Assembly (NCBI GenBank): GCA_021788565.1
Contig: JAJYKO010000355.1
Location: 1-6,263, forward strand
Length of the DNA: 6,263 nt
From: Chloroflexota bacterium
Lineage (GTDB): Bacteria; Chloroflexota; UBA6077
Reading direction: 5' to 3'
Shown in pieces: positions 1-6,123 of the stretch (its first letter is position 1; each line of letters opens with the position of its first letter). The position numbers and the translations under genes are program-made. The notes beneath the pieces are model-generated. The model did not search any database. It was not told the origin of the DNA and saw nothing but the letters and a program-made list of their open reading frames with translations.

Positions 1-2
1 GG

Positions 3-1037
3 ATCATCGGTCCCAATCTGGGCGGGTGGATCATCCAGAATTGGTCCTGGCGCGAAATCTTCTTCATAAACCTCCCGATTGGCGTGGTGGTGCTCGTGGG
101 GGCGCAGCTGCTGTTGCGCAAGCAGCGGCGGGCTGTCGAGCGACAGCCCATCGATTTCCCAGGCCTTGCCCTGTACGCCGGGGCAGTGCTATCCATGATG
201 CTGGCCATGACCATGGCAGGCACCGATACCACTGCTTTGCGATCACCGATTTTCTGGGCGCTCCTCGTCGGTTCGCTCGTTCTCTTCGTCATGTTTCTTC
301 GGCAGGAGAGCAGGACGGCCCACCCGATCGTCGAGATGCAGCTGCTCGCTCGCATGCCATTTCTGCCGGCCAACCTCTTCAACTTCATCTATGGGATGAG
401 CGTTCTGGGCCTTCTCTCCTTCGTTCCCTATTACGCGGTCGTGCAGTACCACATGAGCACGGCGCTGAGCGGAGCCGTGCTGACACCTCGGTCCATAGCC
501 CTGACCGCCGTTGCCGCCGTCGCCAGCCTCTACGTACTGCGCTTCGGCTACAGGCTGCCGATGATCGCCGGCGCCGTGATCCTGGGCCTCAGCCTCTTGC
601 TGCTCAGCCAGGGGTGGAATCGCGTCTATCTGGGTCCACTTGAGTTAGACGGATTCTGGGTAGTGGCTGTGGAGGTGGCGATCACGGGCATGGGGATGGG
701 GCTGGCGACTCCCGCGGCCAACAATGCCTCGATCGACTTGTTGCCCGGTAGAGCAGCGGCGATCACGGGGCTGCGCGGGATGTTCCGTATCACGGGAGGC
801 ATCATGGGCGTCAGTGCGACGGTGCTGGTGCTGTCCTTTTTCCCTGACCAGGCCGCCGGAATGCGGACGCTGTTCTTCGTGTCTGCCCTGTTTCTCCAGT
901 TGACGATCCCGCTCGTCATGTTGATCCCCGACTCGGCCAGGGAGCGACATCGGTGGCAGGCCGACCACGCGGGGGGAACGCGGGAGAGACCGTCCACGGG
1001 GGAGGTGGTCACGACTATCAGGGGAAAGCCGGAGTAG
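3..1037 (+). CDS. DHA2-family MFS drug/proton antiporter, C-terminal part (5' end outside window)
   Basis: Probable proton-driven multidrug efflux protein of the cytoplasmic membrane, major facilitator superfamily, 14-helix DHA2 (EmrB/QacA) type. The reading frame is open from the first bases and gives 344 residues. It enters at the antiporter motif C (GPNLGGWI), followed by the very typical WREIFFINLPIG, which marks TM5 and the start of TM6 in this family. About 150 N-terminal residues are therefore missing upstream. Further hydrophobic helices follow, for example FPGLALYAGAVLSMMLAMT, FWALLVGSLVLFVMFL, FIYGMSVLGLLSFVPYY, LPMIAGAVILGLSLLLL, VAVEVAITGMGMGLATPAA and LFFVSALFLQLTIPLVMLI. The protein ends in a charged cytoplasmic tail of about 35 residues that looks unconserved. 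The stop is TAG at 1035-1037. The gene converges on the minus-strand gene that ends at 1161. The family call is secure; the substrate cannot be read from sequence. Confidence 0.93.
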   Translation: MIGPNLGGWIIQNWSWREIFFINLPIGVVVLVGAQLLLRKQRRAVERQPIDFPGLALYAGAVLSMMLAMTMAGTDTTALRSPIFWALLVGSLVLFVMFLRQESRTAHPIVEMQLLARMPFLPANLFNFIYGMSVLGLLSFVPYYAVVQYHMSTALSGAVLTPRSIALTAVAAVASLYVLRFGYRLPMIAGAVILGLSLLLLSQGWNRVYLGPLELDGFWVVAVEVAITGMGMGLATPAANNASIDLLPGRAAAITGLRGMFRITGGIMGVSATVLVLSFFPDQAAGMRTLFFVSALFLQLTIPLVMLIPDSARERHRWQADHAGGTRERPSTGEVVTTIRGKPE

Positions 1038-1063
1038 CGCGCCGGCGCCGAGCGGCCGACGGG

Positions 1064-1131
1064 GTCATCCTGAGCGTCAGCGAAGGATCTCTCCGGCCAC
1101 GAGGAGATGCTTCGCTATCGCTCAGCATGAC
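1064..1131. repeat. Imperfect palindromic (REP-like) intergenic repeat
   Basis: The left arm begins GTCATCCTGAGCG at 1064 and the right arm ends CGCTCAGCATGAC at 1131. Paired blocks are 1064-1068 with 1127-1131, 1070-1076 with 1119-1125, 1079-1085 with 1110-1116, and 1087-1090 with 1105-1108. They are separated by single C-C and G-G mismatches and one two-base mismatch, leaving a loop of about 14 bases. From memory, elements starting GTCATCCTGAGCG and containing AGCGAAGGATCT are common dispersed palindromes in several bacterial phyla, including Chloroflexota; only one copy is in this window. It lies between two convergent genes, so the RNA hairpin could end or protect transcripts from either side. 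There is no T-run for a classical intrinsic terminator. No transposase is nearby, so any mobility would need help from elsewhere. Confidence 0.8.
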
Positions 1132-1160
1132 AGTTGCCATCTGTTGGAGAGGACCCGATC

Positions 1161-2663
1161 CTATCCGAACTGGGTAACCACGATTCTGGCCGGACCGGCC
1201 AGGACCGGAAGCTGGCTCCGCTCCAGGAGGATCTGGTTGGGCCTCTGCGGCTGCATCTCCTGGCCCAGCGCGTTGAATACCCGCGCCCCCTTCGGCACAT
1301 CTGCCCAGAGGTCCTGGTTCACCTTTGACCACAGGATCTGGAAGGCGATGCCGTCGGATCGCCTGCCGTCCACCCGGGTCTGGTTCCCCTGGTCCGTCAC
1401 CGTGAGTGAAGTCAGCCTGGCCAGCAGCTTCGCCGCCACGACGACTGCCTGATAGGAGGGCTTCTTGACCAACCGGCCGTTCTGCACCCGCATCAACGAG
1501 TGGTCGTCGGAAGCGTCCAGGAGAGAGTAGTAGTCGATCCGGTCTACCTGGTTGGAAGCGATCGCGATCGAGGCAATCTGAGGTATGTAGCCGTCTGCCA
1601 ACTGCTGATCGCTCGCCCGCTGCTGGCTGTCGCTGAGCGTTGGATTTCCGATTTCCGTCAGGTCGTACTTGAGCTGGGTCACTCCTGTCGCGGCCATTAT
1701 GCCCCTGATCATCTGGATACGCTGGAGGAGGCCGTCGACCGGTCCGTAGTAGTGATCGGCGACCCTTTGAACTGGGAAGTCGTTGGGGGCAGCTGGGAAT
1801 TTCGTGCGCTGAAGGTCCCTGAAGGTCGAGAGCATCTTCTGGAGGTACTCGCCGTGCCCGAAGTACGCCAGCCCCGGCAGGGACAGCTCGACGCTGGTTA
1901 GCCCGTATACATTCCTCACGTTGTTTGCCGTGGACAGGATGTCGAACAGGGCTGGAAGGTTGTCTCTCCAGGGTGTGCTCGGGTCGTTAAGCTCGTTTCC
2001 CCAGATGATGATCTTCACGCCGTAGTAGCAGAGCAGTTTGACGATTCGCTCCACTTTCGCCGAAGGTACCGGCCTGTCGAACTCCACGATCGCCGTGCCG
2101 TTTCTGCCCTGCTGCATCGCCCAGATGGCCCGGTCGAACATCTGCCTCTGGGCCAGCTCGAGGTAGCCACCTACCCGGAAGTTGGCGATGATCTGGCTGT
2201 TGGAGCACAGCAAGAACTGCTGAGTGCCGTCGTCGGCGGTGACGTCGTACGGTGAGATCGGGAAGGTGAAATGGCCGAGGTTGGGATCCTCTGACTCGTC
2301 CAGAAGGGGCCAGTTGCCCAGGCCCAGCCTCGATTCCGAGAGATTGGTGTTTGCGAGGACCAGTTCCAGGGCGCTTGAGCTCGAGGTGTTCTGGCACCCG
2401 TATGCGTTGCGCCTCTGGGCGCAGTCCCTGGTAGCGTCTGATATCGTGCGGAAAGGCAGAATGATAGCGCTGCCCAACGCGGCCTCTATGGCCGTTGCCG
2501 CTGGCGACGAAGACACATCGATAGAAGGACTGGCCAGCGCGAGTTCAGGGGTAACGGACGTCGCAGCCGCGACGGCCGCGAAGCTGGGCACCCACTTGAG
2601 GAGTTGTCGTCGAGTGACGAGGGGACCTTCTCCGCGTTCGGATGCCTGGTGGCTTACACTCAT
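1161..2663 (-). CDS. Tat-exported putative glycoside hydrolase (clan GH-A-like TIM barrel)
   Basis: A 500-residue protein predicted to be folded in the cytoplasm and exported by the Tat pathway. The N-terminus has TRRQLLKW (residues 17-24, twin arginine 18-19), a hydrophobic stretch FAAVAAATSV and a likely signal peptidase site after ALA (residue 44). The mature part resembles a clan GH-A (beta/alpha)8 glycosidase. IIIWGNELND places Glu224 as acid/base at the end of strand 4, VADHYYG (His304, Tyr306) fits strand 6, and YDLTEIGNP places Glu337 as nucleophile on strand 7. A C-terminal region of about 80 residues, rich in beta-type segments, fits the small beta domain often attached to such barrels. 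I cannot assign a GH family, and the substrate is unknown. The frame extends 23 codons further upstream to 2732, but I chose the ATG at 2663 because it has GGAG seven bases upstream and puts the Tat motif near the N-terminus. Stop TAG is at 1161-1163. It is divergent from the LuxR-type regulator and may be its target. The ORF and signal peptide are firm; enzyme activity is inferred from motifs. Confidence 0.85.
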   Translation of the reverse strand: MSVSHQASERGEGPLVTRRQLLKWVPSFAAVAAATSVTPELALASPSIDVSSSPAATAIEAALGSAIILPFRTISDATRDCAQRRNAYGCQNTSSSSALELVLANTNLSESRLGLGNWPLLDESEDPNLGHFTFPISPYDVTADDGTQQFLLCSNSQIIANFRVGGYLELAQRQMFDRAIWAMQQGRNGTAIVEFDRPVPSAKVERIVKLLCYYGVKIIIWGNELNDPSTPWRDNLPALFDILSTANNVRNVYGLTSVELSLPGLAYFGHGEYLQKMLSTFRDLQRTKFPAAPNDFPVQRVADHYYGPVDGLLQRIQMIRGIMAATGVTQLKYDLTEIGNPTLSDSQQRASDQQLADGYIPQIASIAIASNQVDRIDYYSLLDASDDHSLMRVQNGRLVKKPSYQAVVVAAKLLARLTSLTVTDQGNQTRVDGRRSDGIAFQILWSKVNQDLWADVPKGARVFNALGQEMQPQRPNQILLERSQLPVLAGPARIVVTQFG

Positions 2664-2670
2664 GGCTGAT

Positions 2671-2674
2671 CTCC
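2671..2674 (-). promoter_or_regulatory. Ribosome binding site deciding the start of the Tat-exported protein
   Basis: On the minus strand GGAG stands seven bases before the ATG at 2663-2661. This spacing favours the 500-residue product over the longer 523-residue reading from 2732, whose first 23 residues would precede an otherwise normal Tat signal peptide. Confidence 0.65.
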
Positions 2675-2841
2675 AGTGACCACATATCGTTGGCAGCAAG
2701 CTCGGATTGCTCGCTTCACCTGGGCGGCGCATCCCTCAACAGCTTGCTTGATCCAAGCGAAAGCCACAGCAGAGCAGGGCTTACTTAGTGAGGAAGACTG
2801 CCGGAGTCCGAGACTTGGTCAGCCCGTCAGGTGCTGGCACC

Positions 2842-2847
2842 AGTATA
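2842..2847 (-). promoter_or_regulatory. Possible -10 element for the Tat-exported protein gene
   Basis: The minus strand reads TATACT, one base from the sigma-70 consensus TATAAT, about 180 bases upstream of the ATG at 2663. The bases where a -35 box should lie (around 2864-2871) do not resemble TTGACA. A lone -10 with a poor -35 is typical of activator-dependent promoters, which would suit control by the adjacent MalT-type protein, but hexamers like this also occur by chance. Confidence 0.25.
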
Positions 2848-2930
2848 GACCGAAAATAGCCTCAAGAACACCCAAATTCAAGGAGCAATTGCTCGAGCGA
2901 TGAGAAGAGCGGTCCCTGCATCATCTAAAC

Positions 2931-2947
2931 CGTGGTTGACAACCACG
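2931..2947. promoter_or_regulatory. Perfect 8-1-8 palindrome, candidate operator over the regulator promoter
   Basis: CGTGGTTG (2931-2938), a single central A (2939), then CAACCACG (2940-2947): the arms are exact reverse complements. The palindrome covers the TTGACA -35 box at 2936-2941, so a bound dimeric protein would compete with RNA polymerase or contact it. Candidates are autoregulation by the LuxR-type protein or control by an unlinked repressor. The known MalT box of enterobacteria is short and asymmetric, so this site is not a classical MalT box. Confidence 0.55.
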
Positions 2948-2966
2948 AAGGTGGATGTGAGATAAT
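2936..2966 (+). promoter_or_regulatory. Sigma-70-like promoter for the luxR-type gene
   Basis: A perfect -35 TTGACA (2936-2941) is followed after 19 bases by GATAAT (2961-2966). An extended -10 TG lies at 2958-2959, in the correct TGnGATAAT arrangement. The spacing is two bases longer than ideal, which the extended -10 may offset. Transcription would start near 2973, leaving a leader of about 60 bases before the TTG start at 3035. The -35 lies inside the palindrome at 2931-2947. Confidence 0.6.
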
Positions 2967-3019
2967 GTTAATGTAGCTAACGGCATGCCTTCCCATGATG
3001 CTGCTGGAAACACACCTGC

Positions 3020-3025
3020 AAGGAG
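3020..3025 (+). promoter_or_regulatory. Ribosome binding site supporting the TTG start of the luxR-type gene
   Basis: AAGGAG lies nine bases before TTG at 3035. The frame is closed by a TGA at 2996, so the only possible standard starts upstream of the conserved domain are TTG 3035 and GTG 3068. GTG 3068 has only AAGG three bases before it, so TTG 3035 is preferred. Confidence 0.6.
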
Positions 3026-3034
3026 CTTCGAGGA

Positions 3035-5842
3035 TTGGAGCTTCCCTCCACGCAATCTTTAAGGCTCGTGACATGGGATCATGTCCTCGCGCCTCAGCTC
3101 GGGGAGCCCGAGACCCCAGACGGCCTTCATGGCGGTGCGGGTGCTCACGATGCACTTGAGTCATGGCAGTTTCGGGCCTGGCTGCCGCGTACCAAGCTCC
3201 AGCCCCCGGTCATGGGTTCCGACCTCATCCCCCGACCTCGGCTGCTGGATCCGCTTCGGGGAGCGGTAGCTTCACGCCGCCTAACGCTGATATCTGCGCC
3301 CGCCGGCTATGGCAAGACCAGCCTCTTGGCCGGTCTCGCGGCGAGCTTCAGTGGGTTTCCGCTGGCCTGGCTCTCCCTGGACCAGGGCGACGACGACCCG
3401 CCCCAGTTCCTCCAGGCGCTCATCGCCTCTCTCCAGCAGGTTGCTCCAGATTGCACCTCCGCGGTACAGACTTTCCTGGCAGGGCAATCGCTTCGAGACC
3501 AAACTGCTAGCCCGGAGTCCCGGGCTCGAAGCGTCATCGGATTGCTGATCAATGCCGTATTCCAGGACGGGCCTCACGCCCTTGGCCTGGTCATCGATGA
3601 TCTGCATGCGATCAGGTCACCCGGCGTCTACGAGGCATTGGATTACCTCCTGGGGCACATGCCCCCCCAGATGCACCTGGTTGTCTCCACCCGCAACGAT
3701 CCACCGCTGGCGATAGCACGTCTGAGGGCGAGCGGAGAGCTCGCCGAGTTTCGACTGCGTGAACTCCAGTACACGATGGAGGAGACGGCCGTTGTTCTCA
3801 ATCGGCGGCCCGGCCCTGCCCTGACCCCCGAGGAAGTGGCGCTGCTCCACAGTCGCACCGAAGGCTGGCCCGCGGGACTGAGGATGCTGGCCGGGTTGCT
3901 GGAACAGGCGGAGACCCCACAAGCACGCCACGATTTCGTATCGGCTTTCCCCCGTGGCGGCACCGCGCCTCTGTTCGACTACTTCGCCTCCGAGGTGCTG
4001 GAGCAACAGGACCCGGCTATCCAGGCGTTCCTGCTGGAGACCTCCATCCTCGATGAGTTGACGCCCCTGGCCTGCGAAGCGGTTACCGGGCAGCAGGAGG
4101 CGGGTGCTACGCTGAAAGAGATCCAGCGACGGGGCCTCTTTGTTCAGGGCATCGGCGAAGACGGAACGAGCTTCCGCTACCACGACCTGTTACGGGAATT
4201 TCTGCGCGGACAGTTGCTGCGGGAACAGCCCGGTCGGGTGGCTGAACTGCACTGCAGGGCGGCCCAGGTGGAAGCGGTTCCGAGCCGTGCCATCGTCCAT
4301 TGGTGCGCCGCACACGAGTGGGAGCGGGCAGCCGACCTGATCGTCGAGGCCGGACCGTCATTGCTCAGCCAGGGGCTGCTCCAAGCGCTGGAGGGCTGGA
4401 TCCAGTACTTACCTACCGCGGTCAGGGATAGCCGTCCCCGCCTGCTATACCTGCTGGGCGCGTGCATGTGGCAGAGGGGAGACGCCGAGTCCGCCGAGGG
4501 GCTCCTTCAGAGGGCGCTGGAGGCGTTCGAGATGGCCGGTGACCTGACCGGGCAGGGCGAGGCCCTGGCTGAGCTGGCAGATACCGCTCTCATGCGGGGC
4601 GACTACGGACGGATGGATAGCCTGACCACTCGGTCCCTCTCCTTCCCTTTGCCGCCGGAGGTTCAGGTCCGGAACCACATGGCCAGGACTTTCCTGGGAT
4701 ATCTCCGGGGAACCTGGTCCCAGGCGGCCCAGGATTTTGAGGATGCTGTCGCCGTGACCGATCGGTGTCAGGAGCCCACCGCTACTCTGACCTTGATCAG
4801 GCAACTATACCCGGGATATCTGGCCCTACCAGGCACTCTCAGGGATTTCGAGCGCATATGCCGTCGGGCCGATCGGTATCTCGGCAGCGCTCCCACCCCA
4901 CTGCACGTCACCGTCGATATCCAGAGGGCGTTTCTCCACGTGCTGAAAGCCGATCTGAAAGCCGCTGTCGTTTTCGGAGAACGCGCCCTGGCCCTGGCGG
5001 ACCAGTTGGGCGTCTTCACCCCCAATGAAACGGATGGGGCCGCTGCGCTGGTGGTTGTCTACACCGCCTGGGGGGACTATGAAGCAGCGGAGGGGGCTTT
5101 TCAGCGGCTGCTCTCTTTCGGGGAGCGGCTGGAGATGATACGGACCTATATCGCGGCGTACCTTCGCTTCCAGGGGCAGGCATATCTGGCCCAGGGGCGT
5201 TTGCCGGAGGCCCGTGAGGTGTACAGGAGGATGTGCCTGGCGGAGGCTCCGGGTGAGCTCCCTGTCTGCGCGTACGCGAGGACGTTGATGAGGGGATCGC
5301 TGGCGCAGGCGGAGGGCCGGTACCGCGACGCGGAGCTGGCCTTCCGTCAGGCGGCGGAGTTGGCGGAATCAGTTCCTCACTCCGTATTCTTTGGGAATGC
5401 CTCCCTTGCCATTGCCAGGCTTTCATTCGAGCGAGGGCGGCCAGAGGCTGCCATCGCCAGGCTGGCCCCGGTGCTCGAGGACTGGTCGCAGAAGGGACTG
5501 CCCGGGCTGGTATTCATCGATGGGCCTCTCATGGAGCCGCTGCTCCAACTGGCGGCGCGGCGAGGGGTGCTGCCGAGCCTGATCGCGAGGCTCGTGAGAG
5601 AGTACCACGCGGGGGCGAAGGCTCGTCCGGCGGCAATCCCACGGACTGGCGAAACCCTAACCCCGCGCGAGGTCGAGATCCTGAGGCTTGTGGCCGAAGG
5701 GGAGAGCAACAGGTCCATCGGCACCCGTTTGTCGCTCGCCGAAGACACCGTCAAGAGCCACGTCTACCGGCTCTTCCGCAAGCTGGACGCCTCGTCCCGT
5801 ACCCAGGCCATTGCCCGGGCGCGGGAGCTTCACCTGGTCTAG
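3035..5842 (+). CDS. MalT-type LuxR-family ATP-dependent transcriptional regulator
   Basis: A 935-residue cytoplasmic DNA-binding protein of the MalT/LAL class of STAND regulators, which switch to an active oligomer when ATP and an inducer bind. The conserved part begins at LPRTKLQPP (50-58) and LIPRPRLL (64-71). Walker A is APAGYGKTS (88-96) and Walker B is LGLVIDDLH (183-191). STRNDPPL (218-225), RLRASGELAEFR (229-240) and GWPAGL (277-282) are all hallmarks of this class. Residues from about 400 to 810 are helical with TPR-like units (WGDYEAAEGAFQRLL, QGRLPEAREVYRRM, EGRYRDAELAFRQAAEL) and would form the inducer-binding arm. The LuxR helix-turn-helix closes the protein: LTPREVEILRLVAEGESNRSIG and LAEDTVKSHVYRLFRKL (875-917). 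Length is normal for the class. The start is a TTG, and about 49 residues of unconserved, Gly/Pro-containing sequence precede the core. Stop is TAG at 5840-5842. The inducer cannot be deduced. The divergent hydrolase-like gene is the obvious candidate target. Confidence 0.95.
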   Translation: MELPSTQSLRLVTWDHVLAPQLGEPETPDGLHGGAGAHDALESWQFRAWLPRTKLQPPVMGSDLIPRPRLLDPLRGAVASRRLTLISAPAGYGKTSLLAGLAASFSGFPLAWLSLDQGDDDPPQFLQALIASLQQVAPDCTSAVQTFLAGQSLRDQTASPESRARSVIGLLINAVFQDGPHALGLVIDDLHAIRSPGVYEALDYLLGHMPPQMHLVVSTRNDPPLAIARLRASGELAEFRLRELQYTMEETAVVLNRRPGPALTPEEVALLHSRTEGWPAGLRMLAGLLEQAETPQARHDFVSAFPRGGTAPLFDYFASEVLEQQDPAIQAFLLETSILDELTPLACEAVTGQQEAGATLKEIQRRGLFVQGIGEDGTSFRYHDLLREFLRGQLLREQPGRVAELHCRAAQVEAVPSRAIVHWCAAHEWERAADLIVEAGPSLLSQGLLQALEGWIQYLPTAVRDSRPRLLYLLGACMWQRGDAESAEGLLQRALEAFEMAGDLTGQGEALAELADTALMRGDYGRMDSLTTRSLSFPLPPEVQVRNHMARTFLGYLRGTWSQAAQDFEDAVAVTDRCQEPTATLTLIRQLYPGYLALPGTLRDFERICRRADRYLGSAPTPLHVTVDIQRAFLHVLKADLKAAVVFGERALALADQLGVFTPNETDGAAALVVVYTAWGDYEAAEGAFQRLLSFGERLEMIRTYIAAYLRFQGQAYLAQGRLPEAREVYRRMCLAEAPGELPVCAYARTLMRGSLAQAEGRYRDAELAFRQAAELAESVPHSVFFGNASLAIARLSFERGRPEAAIARLAPVLEDWSQKGLPGLVFIDGPLMEPLLQLAARRGVLPSLIARLVREYHAGAKARPAAIPRTGETLTPREVEILRLVAEGESNRSIGTRLSLAEDTVKSHVYRLFRKLDASSRTQAIARARELHLV

Positions 5843-5862
5843 ACGTCCCCCCTTCTCCTTTC

Positions 5863-5888
5863 CCCAGCTAAATTCACACTTTAGTGGG
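5863..5888 (+). terminator. Weak hairpin after the luxR-type gene, possible terminator
   Basis: CCCA-G-CTAAA (5863-5872) pairs with TTTAGTGGG (5880-5888) around a seven-base loop, nine pairs with one bulged G. It begins about 20 bases after the stop codon. An alternative outer pairing, CGTCCC (5844-5849) with GGGACG (5886-5891), uses some of the same bases. There is no T-run after either stem, so a factor-independent terminator is doubtful. Confidence 0.3.
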
Positions 5889-6110
5889 ACGCGCCAGCCC
5901 CCGGCCCTGTGTTTTCATTGCACGCGGATGCTCGAGGTCCTCATTCCCTCGCCACGCGCAGAAATGCACGTGCGGGACATTCCAGGATCCTTCACCGCTG
6001 GCGACAACGGCATGACTCGCCTCCCATTGCCCTGTCCCCCAGCCCGTGGCCGATTTGTGGGCTCAATCGGAACCTGACAAGAGGATCGAAGGCTTAGAAC
6101 AGAAAGAGAT

Positions 6111-6117
6111 AAGGAGG
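6111..6117 (+). promoter_or_regulatory. Strong ribosome binding site of the DUF4870 gene
   Basis: AAGGAGG sits six bases before the ATG at 6124, essentially the consensus Shine-Dalgarno sequence and the best one in the window. It fixes the start of the partial gene. I found no convincing -35/-10 pair in the gap 5843-6110, so the gene's promoter is unresolved. Confidence 0.85.
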
Positions 6118-6123
6118 AATCTG

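Larger units (their letters stand above)
2664..3034. other. Divergent intergenic region between the exported hydrolase-like gene and the luxR-type gene
   Basis: About 370 bases with no credible gene. The half next to the regulator is richer in A and T than the flanking genes and holds a promoter and a palindrome, listed separately. The half next to the minus-strand gene probably forms its leader. It contains a small stem, GCTTG-ATC-CAAGC at 2746-2758, too short to interpret. The minus strand also reads TATACT at 2847-2842, a good -10 hexamer for the exported protein, but no matching -35 box is present at 16-18 bases. An activator-dependent promoter there is possible. A plus-strand open frame at 2676-2903 has no ribosome site and no recognisable protein. 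Confidence 0.6.

Noticed and set aside
26..643. A 205-codon plus-strand open frame overlapping the transporter
   Set aside because: It is out of frame with clear MFS helices, is very rich in Arg, Pro and Ala, and has no recognisable protein features; it is a shadow of GC-rich coding DNA.
2664..2732. Upstream extension of the exported protein to a start at 2732
   Set aside because: The ATG at 2663 has a GGAG at proper spacing and gives a normal Tat signal peptide; the extra 23 residues look like untranslated leader.
2676..2903. A 75-codon plus-strand frame in the divergent intergenic region
   Set aside because: It begins with GTG without a ribosome site, has no recognisable motif, and overlaps the candidate promoter region of the minus-strand gene.
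3081..3269. A short ATG-started frame at the 5' end of the regulator as an alternative start or leader peptide
   Set aside because: It is in a different frame from LPRTKL and the NTPase core, and no joining frameshift is evident.
3617..4183. A 188-codon minus-strand frame opposite the regulator
   Set aside because: It is antisense to the intact Walker B and GWPAGL region, and its translation looks like no protein family; it is a coding shadow.
5911..5945. TTGCAC near 5918 as a -35 box for the DUF4870 gene
   Set aside because: No acceptable -10 hexamer is found at 16-18 bases, and it lies about 200 bases before the start codon.
5688..6077. A 129-codon plus-strand frame running from the HTH region into the gap after the regulator
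   Set aside because: It overlaps the LuxR helix-turn-helix out of frame, lacks a ribosome site and reads as Pro/Ser/Arg-rich noise.
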